Of a stretch of 64,000 nucleotides of DNA, positions 17,989 to 27,600 are shown piece after piece (within the stretch, counting starts at the first letter, position 1; each line of letters starts with the position of its first letter). Origin of the DNA: Bdellovibrio sp. 22V. GTDB taxonomy: Bacteria > Bdellovibrionota > Bdellovibrionia > Bdellovibrionales > Bdellovibrionaceae. Under the pieces are notes generated by a model. That model was not told the origin of the DNA. It made no database searches and was given only the letters and a program-made list of their open reading frames with translations. The stretch spans positions 3,286,001 to 3,350,000 of the forward strand of contig NZ_CP125854.1 of NCBI RefSeq assembly GCF_030169785.1, given 5' to 3'. Made by a program: the position numbers and the translations under genes.

Positions 17989-19386
17989 TTATTCTTCGTC
18001 CGCCTCTTGAGCATCGAGTTTTTTCAACTCTTGCTTAAGAAGCATATCCGCTTGTTCTTTCGCGGAGACGTTTGATTTATTATCTTTTGCCGCTGAAGGA
18101 GCCGTTGGAACAGGCACGCCTTCTGCTTCATATTTCGCCACAAGAGCTTTCGCTTCTTTTGACAATTTCTCTGCTTTATCCGGGTCGTCATAACCAGGAA
18201 TAGTCATCAACTCTTCAACAGACGCCGCAGCGACTGCTTGGAAGGAACCGAAACCAGATTGGAAAATGTTTTGCGCCATTGTCTCGCTCATGTTCGGGAT
18301 CAACATCAAATTGAAGATGGATTCCGCTGTACGAGATGCCGCTGCAGATTCAGAAATGATATCCAATTTCCAGCCCGTCAATTTCGCTGCCAAACGCACG
18401 TTTTGACCACGTTTACCGATCGCCAATGACAATTGAGAATCTGGAACGACGATTTCCATCTCTTTGTTCGCGTCATCCAAGAACACGCGAGAGATTTCCG
18501 CCGGAGCCAAAGCGTTGCACGCAAAACGAGTGATGTCTTCGTCCCAAGGAACGATATCGATCTTCTCGCCACGAAGTTCTTGTACGATGTTTTGTACACG
18601 AGAACCCTTCATACCCACGCAAGCGCCCACTGGATCAACTGAGTTGTCTTTAGAACGAACCGCGATTTTCGCGCGTTGACCCGGCTCACGAGCCGCTGCC
18701 ATGATCTCAACAACACCGTCATAAATTTCAGGAACTTCCATTTCGAAAAGTTTCATCAAATAACGCTCGTCCGCGCGAGACATGATGATTTGCGGTCCAC
18801 GAGTTGTTTGACGAACTTCAGACAAATAACCTTGAATACGATCGCCTGGTTTGTATTGTTCGCCAGGGATTTGCTCACGCGGTGGGATGTACGCTTCAGT
18901 ACGGCCCAAGTCGACAACGATCGCGCCTTTTTCCACGCGACGAGCGATACCGGAAGCGATTTCGCCTTTACGCTCTTCGAATTCATTGAAGATGATAGAG
19001 CGTTCTGCATCACGCACTTTCTGCATGATGATTTGTTTTGCTGTTTGCGCAGCAATACGACCCAAGTCCGAAGCTTCCAATTTGATACCGATCGAATCGT
19101 CGATTTGCACGTTCGGGTCTAATTTTTGGGCTTCGTCATAAGGAATTTCAACTTCTTCGTCGATGAATTTTTCGCGAGGAACTACTTCTTTGAACTCAAA
19201 AAGTTCAACTTCGCCTGTCTCTTCGTTATAAGCGGCTTCAATTTCACGGTAAGTACCGTATTTTTTACGAGCAGCTACAAGCATACCTTGAGTGATTGCG
19301 TCGATAACTACTTGCTTATCGATACCTTTGTCTTTTCCGACTTGATCAATCACTTTGGAAAGATCTGAAAACATATTTTCAGCCAT
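17989..19386 (-). CDS. nusA: Transcription termination/antitermination factor NusA
   Basis: NusA binds RNA polymerase and modulates pausing, termination and antitermination. Domains in order are the N-terminal polymerase-binding domain (1-~130), S1 (GIARRVEKGAIVVDLGRTEAYIP), KH1 with VDPVGACVGMKGSRVQNIVQEL, and KH2 with LAIGKRGQNVRLAAKLTGWKLD. A single helix-hairpin-helix-like repeat (FQAVAAASVEELMTIPGYD) and an acidic tail follow. At 465 residues it has one C-terminal repeat rather than the two of enterobacteria. It lies 15 bases after rimP. Confidence 0.98.
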   Translation of the reverse strand: MAENMFSDLSKVIDQVGKDKGIDKQVVIDAITQGMLVAARKKYGTYREIEAAYNEETGEVELFEFKEVVPREKFIDEEVEIPYDEAQKLDPNVQIDDSIGIKLEASDLGRIAAQTAKQIIMQKVRDAERSIIFNEFEERKGEIASGIARRVEKGAIVVDLGRTEAYIPPREQIPGEQYKPGDRIQGYLSEVRQTTRGPQIIMSRADERYLMKLFEMEVPEIYDGVVEIMAAAREPGQRAKIAVRSKDNSVDPVGACVGMKGSRVQNIVQELRGEKIDIVPWDEDITRFACNALAPAEISRVFLDDANKEMEIVVPDSQLSLAIGKRGQNVRLAAKLTGWKLDIISESAAASRTAESIFNLMLIPNMSETMAQNIFQSGFGSFQAVAAASVEELMTIPGYDDPDKAEKLSKEAKALVAKYEAEGVPVPTAPSAAKDNKSNVSAKEQADMLLKQELKKLDAQEADEE

Positions 19387-19401
19387 GATTTTCCTCTCTC
19401 G

Positions 19402-19920
19402 TTACTTTTTTTGACCTTTGGTCATTTCAAAAACTACTTTAGCTTTGTCGATCATTGCGTACGGGATTTTGATTTCCACGTCGTTCACGACAAAGCGAAT
19501 ACCGCTGTCATCAGCCGACTCCAAAACTTGCTCGACTGTCTTTGCGGCCTTCCACTTCTTATCCGTCACACCAGCGCTTTCCAGAGCTTTGGTGGTCTTG
19601 ATGTAAACTTTCTTGCCCACGACTTTTTGGAAGTGCCAAGGTTTCTTCAAAGTGCGATCCAAACCTGGAGTTGAAACTTCAAGATTGTAAGCGCCACCGG
19701 GAATAATATCTTCGACGTCTAAAAGAAGGTTCAAACCTTTGGAGACATTGGAGCAATCGTCGATACTGATGCTGCCGTCTTCTTTATCAATGAAAACACG
19801 AAGGGTACGGCCTTTGCCCGCGCCAACGAACTCGATGTCGTAAATGAAGCAACCCTCGCGAGTCGCAACCTCGTTAGCCATGTTTTCTACTTTTTCCATC
19901 CACGATGGGTTTTCAGACAT
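19402..19920 (-). CDS. rimP: Ribosome maturation factor RimP
   Basis: RimP assists 30S subunit maturation. The N-terminal domain contains GCFIYDIEFVGAGKGRTLRVFIDKEDGSISIDDC and the following VSTPGLDRTL is the family hallmark. The C-terminal SH3-like domain follows (EIKIPYAMIDKAKVVFE). The start at 19920 (MSENPSW) is preferred; the longer reading from 19944 adds residues within a structured leader. It opens the rimP-nusA-infB cluster, which is one of the most conserved translation operons. Confidence 0.95.
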   Translation of the reverse strand: MSENPSWMEKVENMANEVATREGCFIYDIEFVGAGKGRTLRVFIDKEDGSISIDDCSNVSKGLNLLLDVEDIIPGGAYNLEVSTPGLDRTLKKPWHFQKVVGKKVYIKTTKALESAGVTDKKWKAAKTVEQVLESADDSGIRFVVNDVEIKIPYAMIDKAKVVFEMTKGQKK

Positions 19921-19945
19921 TTTTCGGCAATCCTTATATAACATA

Positions 19946-19979
19946 CACTGCCACTGGACGGGGTCCAGTTCTCGCAGTG
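19946..19979 (-). promoter_or_regulatory. Stem-loop upstream of rimP
   Basis: ACTGGAC (19953-19959) pairs with GTCCAGT (19963-19969) across a 3-nt loop, and an outer CACTG/CAGTG pair (19946-19950, 19975-19979) extends it. It lies 25 bases before the rimP start. A TTATATAA-like element between hairpin and start could be a -10 box. Role unknown: leader structure or operator. Confidence 0.45.
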
Positions 19980-20061
19980 CGAGTCTAGATTGCAGGTGAA
20001 AGGAAAGTTCCTAAGCTGCATGTGGAGCTGAAAAACTCAACCCCTTGCCCGTCCGGGCCGC

Positions 20062-20087
20062 AAAAAAAAATGGGCCTGAGGGCCCAT
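20062..20087 (-). terminator. Intrinsic terminator of the rimI-like operon
   Basis: On the minus strand a perfect 7-bp stem (ATGGGCC, loop CTCA, GGCCCAT; 20087-20070) is followed by eight or more T residues. It lies about 75 bases after the stop of the acetyltransferase gene at 20164 and separates it from rimP. Confidence 0.88.
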
Positions 20088-20163
20088 TCGAACGACTTGA
20101 AACTAGCAAAAAATGAGAGACAGTGCAAGGGTTTATCTTGGCTGGACTCACCCAGAGGAGCCC

Positions 20164-20601
20164 TTAAGGACAAGAATACAAAATCGCCGTGGCCCCATCC
20201 TTATAATACTTTGTGCGCCGCCCTACTTCTTTAAAACCGAGCTTTTCATAGAGCTTTTGCGCCGCCACGTTCTCGATGTGGACCTCAAGCCACAGTTCGC
20301 GCTCTTGACCCTTCGCGGCGATAAGATGAGTTATAAGGCTCTCCATATACCCCTGACGGCGATAGCGAGGGTGACTCACGACCAAAGAGATCTCCCAAGC
20401 TTCGGGAACAATGCGATAAAGAACGAAACCCGCTAAGGCTTCCCCGGCAAAAATCCCTACCGCTTCGGCCGTCGCCATTTCCGCACCCAAAAGTTCTTTG
20501 GGCCAATAAAACTGCGGCAAGAGCCCTTGTTCTTCATGAACGGCTTCTACCAAAGCGCGCATTTGGGGTTTATGGGCCGTCGTCAGCGTTTCAATTTTCA
20601 T
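20164..20601 (-). CDS. GNAT acetyltransferase, RimI-like
   Basis: This 145-residue GNAT-family enzyme most resembles RimI, which acetylates the N-terminal Ala of ribosomal protein S18. The acetyl-CoA-binding motif is SLVVSHPRYRRQGYMESLITHL (V-x-P-x-x-R-x-Q/G-x-G/Y), and the C-terminal ENVAAQKLYEKLGFKEVGRRTKYY motif is typical of RimI. The substrate is not certain from sequence and other N-terminal acetyltransferases remain possible. It is 3 bases downstream of the SurA-N-like gene, so the two form an operon, closed by the terminator at 20062-20087. Confidence 0.8.
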   Translation of the reverse strand: MKIETLTTAHKPQMRALVEAVHEEQGLLPQFYWPKELLGAEMATAEAVGIFAGEALAGFVLYRIVPEAWEISLVVSHPRYRRQGYMESLITHLIAAKGQERELWLEVHIENVAAQKLYEKLGFKEVGRRTKYYKDGATAILYSCP

Positions 20602-20604
20602 AGA

Positions 20605-21237
20605 TCAATCCGCAGAGAAAGTGCGAACTTTGTACTTACGCTTGATCACTTCAAACCAGGCGCGAATACGTTCTTCGAGCTGTTGTTGGGCGAGATAATT
20701 TTTGATGTTGTCTTTAAAAGAAGCAAACGGCGTGCTGCCGAACTTCACACGGTTCTTATCGTAATAAGCTTGCGCTTCCTGATCCGTGATGATGCTGCTC
20801 ATGGAATTCGTTTTAAATTTCAAAAAACTTTTCGCGACAAGTTTTCGTGAGGTGAATTTTTTAAGCTCTGCCGGAGAAACCTCCAACTGCGCCCAATAGG
20901 CTTTGCCGGCAACGGCTTTTTCTATTTTGCTGACAGCTTCGGCCAATTCTTCGTCCGAAAGACTTGCGACATTGAAGTTCTCTGCCTCCAGCGCCACGAC
21001 CGCTTCTAAAAGCACCGACGTGGCAGCACTGCGAAACTCCCCTTGGCCAGGCCGTACCTCGTAAAGATCTTTTTTGCCGTTCTTAACAGGATAAAGCACG
21101 TGCTCAATGACCATCGCGATTTGCACTTCACGCGAAGTCACGACTTGATCCGCCGCCTGCCCCACTGTTTCGGTAACAACGACCGCCGCAAAAACCGGAA
21201 GAGAAAGAGAAAATAAGAAAGCTAAGAAAATGCGCAT
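20605..21237 (-). CDS. Exported SurA N-domain-like protein without a PPIase domain
   Basis: From the start at 21237 this ~210-residue protein has a signal peptide (cleaved near VFAAV). The mature part begins with a VGQAADQVVTSREVQIAM segment like the opening of SurA/PpiD-type chaperones (VNDEVITSSEL pattern). It ends with the YYDKNRVKFGS...NIKNYLAQQQLEERIRAWFEVIKRKYKVR pattern, typical of the helical end of the SurA N-domain. No parvulin domain is present. I infer a periplasmic chaperone-like protein; a role in outer-membrane protein handling is a guess. The gene for an outer-membrane barrel lies immediately upstream. Confidence 0.65.
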   Translation of the reverse strand: MRIFLAFLFSLSLPVFAAVVVTETVGQAADQVVTSREVQIAMVIEHVLYPVKNGKKDLYEVRPGQGEFRSAATSVLLEAVVALEAENFNVASLSDEELAEAVSKIEKAVAGKAYWAQLEVSPAELKKFTSRKLVAKSFLKFKTNSMSSIITDQEAQAYYDKNRVKFGSTPFASFKDNIKNYLAQQQLEERIRAWFEVIKRKYKVRTFSAD

Positions 21238-21263
21238 AGGAAAACTATGCTCTGGCGGGAAAG

Positions 21264-21297
21264 AAAAAACAAGCCCCGACATTTCTGACGGGGCCTG
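21264..21297 (-). terminator. Intrinsic terminator after the outer-membrane barrel gene
   Basis: On the minus strand CAGGCCCCG pairs with CGGGGCTTG (one G-U pair; 21297-21289 with 21278-21270) across a 10-nt loop and is followed by six T residues. It separates the barrel gene from the SurA-N-like gene. Confidence 0.88.
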
Positions 21298-21333
21298 TAA
21301 CCACTGAGGAATTAATTAACTTCTTTTATTAGA

Positions 21334-22539
21334 TTAGAAATTCACGCGGCCGACAAGCGACATCACGTAATATTGCAATTTTTCGATCTGATTATACTGA
21401 GGTCCAGTCATGAATGTGTTATCCGCATCCAAACGATTGGAAAGGTTCCACATATATCTGAAATCCAAACCCAAAGAGTATTTAGGAGAGAATTCCAAAT
21501 CAGCACCCACCACAGTACCCACGTCGATCGCATGAGAACTTGCTTTTGTATCATTCACGTATCCATAAGGATTTTTGTTATCCCATGAGAACGCTCTGTA
21601 AGAGTAAGACACCAAAGCACCGAATACAGGCTTGATGATACCGCTGAACAATTGAACTTTCGCAGCCAATTGACCAGAGTATTGTTGGATATCGATAGAG
21701 TCCGGGATGTACATGCCGTTGTTAGCATAGCCATAGCCGTAACCGTAGTTGTATCCGCCTGTGTAGTAACCCTGTCCTTCAACTGTGTAGTTAGAGTACA
21801 AGAAAGAACCCTCGATCACGATATTGTCGTACTTGTTACCGAAAGCCACACCCAAAGCGTAGTTTCCTTTAACCAAACGTGTATCTGGATAATCACCGAT
21901 ACCCAAGATACCTGCCACGTACTTCGTTTCGATCGGAGCGATAGCCGCTTCTTCTTCCACTTTCATGGCAGCAGCGATTTCTTCACGAACGATATCGCGT
22001 GTGTTTTCTTTAGGCTCTTCAACTTGTTGAACAGGAGCCGGTTGAACGTAAACAGGTTGTTGCACAGCTTGTTGCTGAACTTGCTGTTGCTCACCCATTT
22101 GATTGAATTTATCACCAAAAAGAACGCCGGCTCTGCGCTTCTCGTCTTCCATACGAGATTGCTCAAGCTTTTCAACGATTCTTTGTTCTGTTTGAACCTC
22201 AGCATCTTGACGAGCGCGACGGATTTGTTCCGCGCGAGACTCCGCCAATGGAGAAGCTTCAATCACAGTCGTAGGCTGTTTTTGAATTTGTGATTGCTGC
22301 AACTGAGCGTTCGAAGTCGGAGTCGCCTGATTCAAAATATAGATAGGCTGTCCGCTTACTGGGGCTGTTGTTGCGATAGCCGCTTGTGCTGGAGCAGCTG
22401 GCGCCGCTTCAACAGGAGCTGCTTGCGCGCTTGAATACATCTGATCAAGCTCCGCATCAACATCGCTCTCGAGACTTTGAGCCAACGCAAAAGTGGGAGC
22501 GATGCTCAAAGCCGCAAGGATATAGAAATACTTTTTCAT
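21334..22539 (-). CDS. Exported coiled-coil plus outer-membrane beta-barrel protein
   Basis: The start at 22539 has a strong GAGGAG ribosome site and gives a signal peptide ending TFALAQ. The mature protein (~380 residues) begins with an Ala/Pro/Gln-rich stretch and a charged coiled-coil-like region (AEQIRRARQDAEVQTEQRIVEKL, residues ~110-150). Next comes a Gln-run region and then a C-terminal barrel of about 190 residues ending in VMSLVGRVNF, with the terminal Phe that marks outer-membrane insertion. One predicted loop is very rich in Gly and Tyr (around GYYTGGYNYGYGYGY). The family is not recognised; it may link the envelope layers. A terminator follows. Confidence 0.75.
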   Translation of the reverse strand: MKKYFYILAALSIAPTFALAQSLESDVDAELDQMYSSAQAAPVEAAPAAPAQAAIATTAPVSGQPIYILNQATPTSNAQLQQSQIQKQPTTVIEASPLAESRAEQIRRARQDAEVQTEQRIVEKLEQSRMEDEKRRAGVLFGDKFNQMGEQQQVQQQAVQQPVYVQPAPVQQVEEPKENTRDIVREEIAAAMKVEEEAAIAPIETKYVAGILGIGDYPDTRLVKGNYALGVAFGNKYDNIVIEGSFLYSNYTVEGQGYYTGGYNYGYGYGYANNGMYIPDSIDIQQYSGQLAAKVQLFSGIIKPVFGALVSYSYRAFSWDNKNPYGYVNDTKASSHAIDVGTVVGADLEFSPKYSLGLDFRYMWNLSNRLDADNTFMTGPQYNQIEKLQYYVMSLVGRVNF

Positions 22540-22796
22540 AAAGTCTCCTCGTGGTTCTGGTTTCAAAATCAAAAAACCTTTTAAGTCACTGGAGGCGTAG
22601 AGCAAGCCTGATGCCAACAAGGCCGAATTTCGTCCCCGGCGTCTAAGTCGTTGATATCTATTGGAAGTCCTCCAGCACCTTCGCACCCCTTACCTCCTTG
22701 TCTGATCAGAATTGTGACAACTTACAAGACGCTTTCTGAAGAACTTACAAAGCGGGATCATTTCGCCCCTGAACGTGGCTGGTTTTGGTAAAACTG

Positions 22797-22814
22797 CTCC
22801 TTATATATAAGGAG
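22797..22814 (+). promoter_or_regulatory. 18-bp perfect palindrome containing the ribosome site of the protease gene
   Basis: CTCCTTATA and TATAAGGAG form an uninterrupted 18-bp palindrome. Its 3' arm is the AAGGAG ribosome site (22809-22814) of the gene starting at 22824, and it is followed by five T residues. As RNA it can fold into a 7-bp stem with a TATA loop that hides the ribosome site; as DNA it could be an operator. Confidence 0.6.
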
Positions 22815-22823
22815 TTTTTGCTG

Positions 22824-23711
22824 ATGTACCGCCACTTCCTTAAAAAGAGTGTCCTCTTATTAGCTCTTTCTGTTTTATCCGCCTGCTCCGGCAGCGACGG
22901 AGGAAAAGAGTTGAAAGCCGAACCAGCCTCCTGTGAAGTGACGGGCTCTTCGTTCGGCATTGTTGGCGGCGAAATCTTAGGTTCGAACAATCCTCTCAGC
23001 GAAAGCACGGTCTTTGTTATTCATAAAGACATCGAAGGTAAAACCGGAATCTGCACGGGCACTCTGATTGATGACGATAAAGTTTTGACGGCGGCTCACT
23101 GCACGACTCCAGGTGGGCGTTCGCAAATCGCGTTTACTAATAACGCCAGTTGCACGATCGCCGCACCGAAAAGAACTCGCCGTGCGGTTGTCGATGAAGC
23201 CGTTCATCCCGACTATACTTATTTTAATAAGACTCTTTTAAACGCGGGTCGCGATCTGGCGATTATGAAATTCTCGGGAGGGATTCCTGAGGGTTATAAA
23301 GTTCGCGCCTTGCCCAGCGAGACTTATCAGGCTTCCAAAGATGATCAGCTTGTGATGTCAGGCTATGGCGTAACTTCCGAAACAGCAGAGGATTCAGGCG
23401 TGCTGCGTTTTACAACAGCGCCGGCTTCGCGAGTTGTTTCGAATTTCTATATGGCGATCGTCAAAACGACGGTCACCGTTCCCGGCACCATCGCGGTTCA
23501 ACAACCTTCTAACGGCGTTTGCTCCGGCGATTCCGGCGGTCCTCTTTACGTGCATGACGGTCGCGACCTCACTCTTGTGGGCATTACTTCCATGGGACTT
23601 GATGTGACAGCGACAAAAGAAAAAGACATGCGCATCTGTCATGGCGTTTCGCTCTTTACCGATCTGAAACCGCACTTGCCATGGATTAAGAAACAGATCG
23701 AGAGTTTATAG
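22824..23711 (+). CDS. Trypsin-like serine protease lipoprotein (S1 family)
   Basis: From the ATG at 22824 this 295-residue protein has a lipoprotein signal with lipobox LSAC (Cys21). The S1 protease domain begins at IVGG (46-49), a possible zymogen cleavage point. The catalytic triad is complete: His92 in LTAAHC, Asp144 in RDLAIM and Ser237 in GDSGGP. Cysteine pairs typical of the fold are present (Cys77 and Cys93). It is likely anchored in the envelope, facing the periplasm or surface, and could digest prey or self proteins. The ribosome site sits within an 18-bp palindrome. Confidence 0.93.
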   Translation: MYRHFLKKSVLLLALSVLSACSGSDGGKELKAEPASCEVTGSSFGIVGGEILGSNNPLSESTVFVIHKDIEGKTGICTGTLIDDDKVLTAAHCTTPGGRSQIAFTNNASCTIAAPKRTRRAVVDEAVHPDYTYFNKTLLNAGRDLAIMKFSGGIPEGYKVRALPSETYQASKDDQLVMSGYGVTSETAEDSGVLRFTTAPASRVVSNFYMAIVKTTVTVPGTIAVQQPSNGVCSGDSGGPLYVHDGRDLTLVGITSMGLDVTATKEKDMRICHGVSLFTDLKPHLPWIKKQIESL

Positions 23712-23839
23712 ACCGGATCTGGATTTCCACATCAGCTCAAATTTTAAGCAAGAATCGAAATCTATTCTGATTTAACCCCGGACCTCTTGTCGTTGCGGTG
23801 CGTTTTATTTTCATTTGGAGCGGATTCCTAAAAAAACGC

Positions 23840-23868
23840 TTGAGGTTTTGGACGCTTTTCTTTAAAAA
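23840..23868 (+). promoter_or_regulatory. Candidate promoter of the tRNA-Leu gene
   Basis: TTGAGG (23840-23845) and TAAAAA (23863-23868) are separated by 17 bases and placed 12 bases before the tRNA 5' end, as expected for a housekeeping promoter. Confidence 0.45.
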
Positions 23869-23880
23869 AGATTCCTCTAC

Positions 23881-23966
23881 GCGGGTGTGGTGTAATGGTA
23901 GCCACGAGAGACTCAAAATCTCTTGGATTCACGTCCGTGGGGGTTCAAGTCCCTCCACCCGCACCA
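23881..23966 (+). tRNA. tRNA-Leu (anticodon CAA)
   Basis: This 86-nt class II tRNA has a perfect 7-bp acceptor stem (GCGGGTG with CACCCGC), discriminator A and an encoded CCA. The anticodon stem AGAGA/TCTCT holds the loop CTCAAAA, giving anticodon CAA, which reads UUG. The 16-nt variable arm is long as in Leu, Ser and Tyr tRNAs, and the T-loop is TTCAAGT. It stands alone with its own promoter-like sequence. Confidence 0.97.
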
Positions 23967-24067
23967 AATTTTCCCCCTACAAATACTCAGACAATTCTCG
24001 CTCGATTTCATTCGATGTTTTTGCACGTCATTTTTTGGCGCTCACTGAATTCTTGAGGTTTTAAATC

Positions 24068-24625
24068 ATGAGACAACGACAAAATAATTTTTTTATCCTT
24101 ACTGGTGCGCCTGGTGTTGGCAAAACGACCCTGATTCAAGAATTGCGCAATCGCGGGGTCCTCTGCGTCGATGAACCTGCGCGTGAAATACTTGCTGAAC
24201 AAAGAGCGTCTGGTGGTGACGGTCTTCCTGAAAAGAATCCTTTTCGCTTCACGGAGCTCCTCATGGCTCATTCGATTCGCAGTTTTGAAAAACTCCTCAA
24301 TCACTCTGGCATTGTTGTTTTTGATCGCAGTGTCGTTGATGCCATTGGCTATGCCTCATTATTTGAACTCAATTTAGAACCTTTCGAAGAAGCTTCGCAA
24401 AATCACCTCTACAACTCTGACGTCTTTGTTTTGCCGCCGTGGAAGGACATTTATGCAACCGATGAAGAGCGCAAAATGACATTCGAAGCAACACTTCAGT
24501 TTCATGAACAGATCCTGAACGCTTATAGGAAACTTGGTTATTCTTTAATCGAAGTTCCGATGGGAACAGTTCAGGAAAGAGCGCAATTCGTGATGGATCG
24601 CGTGAATCTTCTCCGCACTTCTTAG
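24068..24625 (+). CDS. P-loop ATPase/kinase-like protein (AAA_28 type)
   Basis: This 185-residue protein has a Walker A motif GAPGVGKTT near residues 13-21, then CVDEPAREILAEQ, and a VVFDRSVVDAIGY motif that acts like a Walker B/LID DRS segment. This layout matches the AAA_28 group of single-domain P-loop proteins, which resemble nucleotide or small-molecule kinases. The substrate is unknown. The C-terminal part has the LGYSLIEVPMGTVQERAQFV end common in this group. It overlaps the convergent giant lipoprotein gene by 4 bp. Confidence 0.82.
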   Translation: MRQRQNNFFILTGAPGVGKTTLIQELRNRGVLCVDEPAREILAEQRASGGDGLPEKNPFRFTELLMAHSIRSFEKLLNHSGIVVFDRSVVDAIGYASLFELNLEPFEEASQNHLYNSDVFVLPPWKDIYATDEERKMTFEATLQFHEQILNAYRKLGYSLIEVPMGTVQERAQFVMDRVNLLRTS

Positions 24626-27600
24626 TAGAACATTTTATGCAGGTACGTGGGCTGATAAATCGGAAATGAGCTGACCTGCGTTACTGACGGAGATGTATCG
24701 ACATCGCCTAGGACGGCGCCATCGCCGCCAAAGCCGTGGCAGCGATAAGTTTTTCCGAGGGTCAAACCGCAGAACATATCTCCTGCTAAAAGAATTTTTG
24801 AATAGCCCATTCCCGGATCAATCAATGTGGCGTTGAATTGGTTTAAGACGGTGTTTCCGAAAACAGGTTGCACCAGTCCTACCGTCGGCATGTGCACAGA
24901 CCAGCACTTCACCGCATGGCTTGTTAGAATTCCGCAGGCAAAGTCGGTTCCCGCAAAGACAGAAAGATAGTCGTTACCGCCGTCTATAAGATAAGGACTT
25001 GTGACGTTCCCAGAACTGCCGTTACCGACGTCGTTGGAATTTCCCCAACATTTTGCCTTTCCTGCGGTCGTCACACCACATGTGTAAGTCGCGCCCAAGG
25101 AAATGGATTTATAGGCGACACCCGGATCGACCTCTGCCGGAGACGATGCACTTGTCGTTGAACCAATCCCTAAATGACCGTTACTGTTGCTTCCCCAACA
25201 CTTGAGCACGCCTGCCGTTGTAATTCCGCAAGTGTGAGCGTACGCCCGCTCCACCGTTTTGTATTTGGTGCCACTATCAATCGTTTTGAACGTGGAAGAC
25301 GCCGTTGTCGTTCCATCGCCTAATTGGCCGCTGCTATTCACGCCTGCGCAGCGCAAATCTCCCGTCGTTGTGACTCCGCACGTGGCGCTGTTTTCCATGC
25401 TCACATGAATGTACTTGTATCCTGGGTCCGCTAGAGTGGGAATGTTCACCCGCGGAGTTGAGGAGGTTGTCGCCACGGACGCCGATCCTAATTCTCCGAA
25501 GTGATTTTTTCCCCAGCATTTCAAATCACCACTTTCAGTGATGGCACAGTGATCGGCACCGTGACGAGAAGCCACTTGGGAATAATTCGTGTCGGGGTCT
25601 AACAGGACCGGAGCGGGTCTTCGCACAATCGCCGTCGAACCGTCCCCCATCACCTCTGCGGTTCCCCAGCAATAAAGTTTTTTGTTGCTAATACCGCAGG
25701 CCATAGTGTCGTCATGCATGATCCCTGCAAATGAAACGCTGTCGAAAGAATAATCTTTAAACAACTCACCCCAACGTGAGAAGAATCCTGAGCCGTGCCC
25801 CGCGCCCAAAGCGTTGTATTGAGGATTTCCGGAACCATCAAAAGCAAAATTTCCCCAGCAGCGCAGATAACCCGAAGTCGTAACGCCACAGACTCGCCCC
25901 GCCCCTAATGAAATCAGATCGTAAGAAGTCCCTGCATCACTCAGCGTGGGTGTTCTTCGCGTCGACGCAGTCCCGTCTGCCACTTGTCCGTGGGTGCTAT
26001 GACCGAAGCAATACAGAGCCTTCGCCGTTGTGATTGCGCACGTTGTTCCTCGAGGAGTTGCGTTACTATCCGTATTTACCGAGACGGATACAAAAGTTTC
26101 AGATGAGCTGACGACGGTAGGAGTCGTTTTCGTGATATTCGTCCCATCACCGACCTGGCCCCAGGAATTAGTTCCCCAACATTTTAATTGGCCCGCCATC
26201 GTTATCGCGCAGGCATGATTCGATCCAAGTGCGATGCTAGAATAGTCTGTCGCCGCATCCACATCTTGAGGAGCATTAAAAGTCGCTCCCGAAATACCTA
26301 GCTGATTGCTTCCGTTATGCCCCCAGCAACGCAGCTTGTGCGTGGTTGTAATGGCACAGGTTGATTCGTTTCTTGCTGCCACATATTTGTAGTTGTTCGC
26401 ACTATCAATCTCCGTGGGATTAATTGTACCTCCAGTCGTCCCCGTCCCGATCTGACCGAACATATTCGATCCCCAACAACGCAGTTTGTTCGCCGTCGTA
26501 ATACCACATGTGTGTTGGTAACCGAGGCTGACCATCACATACTGATTGGATGCATCGGCAAGAACTGGAGACGCGCGCTGTGTATTTGTTCCGTCGCCGA
26601 GTTGTTTTGTCGCGTTCGTTCCCCAGCAATAGAGGGCTCCTAAGGTTGTAATCGCGCAAGTATGATCAACGCCTGTTTCCACGCTTGCGAATGTCGGGTT
26701 ACCGCTCACGGTGACAAGCGCGGCGACATCACGGAAATTTCCATCTCCGGTTCCCAAAGCCCCCGTTGTGTTAAATCCCCAACAACGAATAAAACCATCA
26801 GACAAGATGGCGCAACTATGTCTCAGATTCACGGAAATGGATGTGACTTTCAGATCTTTTTCGTCATCAGCAATAAAGTATTGCGCTTGATAGTTCACTC
26901 CAAGCAGCGCCGCGATCGTAGACGTGTGCGTGATATGAATGTTCAGAAGCTTTTCACCTTCTGTCAGTGCATTATTCGGAAAATTCACAGTGAGCGTAGC
27001 TGAAGCCGTGTTTGCGGGAATTGTGACGGAACCGGAGCTCAGATCGTGATGGGTCGGGTTCTGCGCATCGCCCGTCACTTTGTAGTACACGATCACGTCG
27101 TAATTTTTGACGGGATTGATACTGAACGTGACTGTTTGGCCGCTATCCCCTTCATTGACTCTGCTTTGGGCCGCAGAACTGATTTGCACAGTTGAAACAG
27201 CGTCTTTAATCCAAGAAACTTGCGTCGCCGCCGTTTCCGATTGCCACGTACCAAAAGTGTCAGAACCGATCACGCACAATGTGACGGGACCGTTGGGCAC
27301 GGCACTGATATTGTCTGTGATCGCAGTTCCCACGGGAATTTGGCCACTGTAAGTCGCTGTGGCACAAGTGCCGGAACTAATGAAAGCTTTTTTATATTGA
27401 GTGACACTTGTCCCTGACACCGTGATGTTGACGGACGTTGCCGCTGAAACTCCTGTGGGTGCTCCCGCAAGAACAGCCGTAAGAGCATCACGAGTCCAAG
27501 ACGCTTCGGTGTGTGCCGGAGACCAGTTCCCTGCTCCGTCCATTCCCCACACACAAAGTTTGTAGTCGCCATTCACAAGAATTCTGTCGGAAATTTGCGA

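Noticed and set aside
21652-22293. 213-codon plus-strand frame
   Set aside because: It is antisense to the coiled-coil/barrel gene, which has a signal peptide, ribosome site and terminator of its own.
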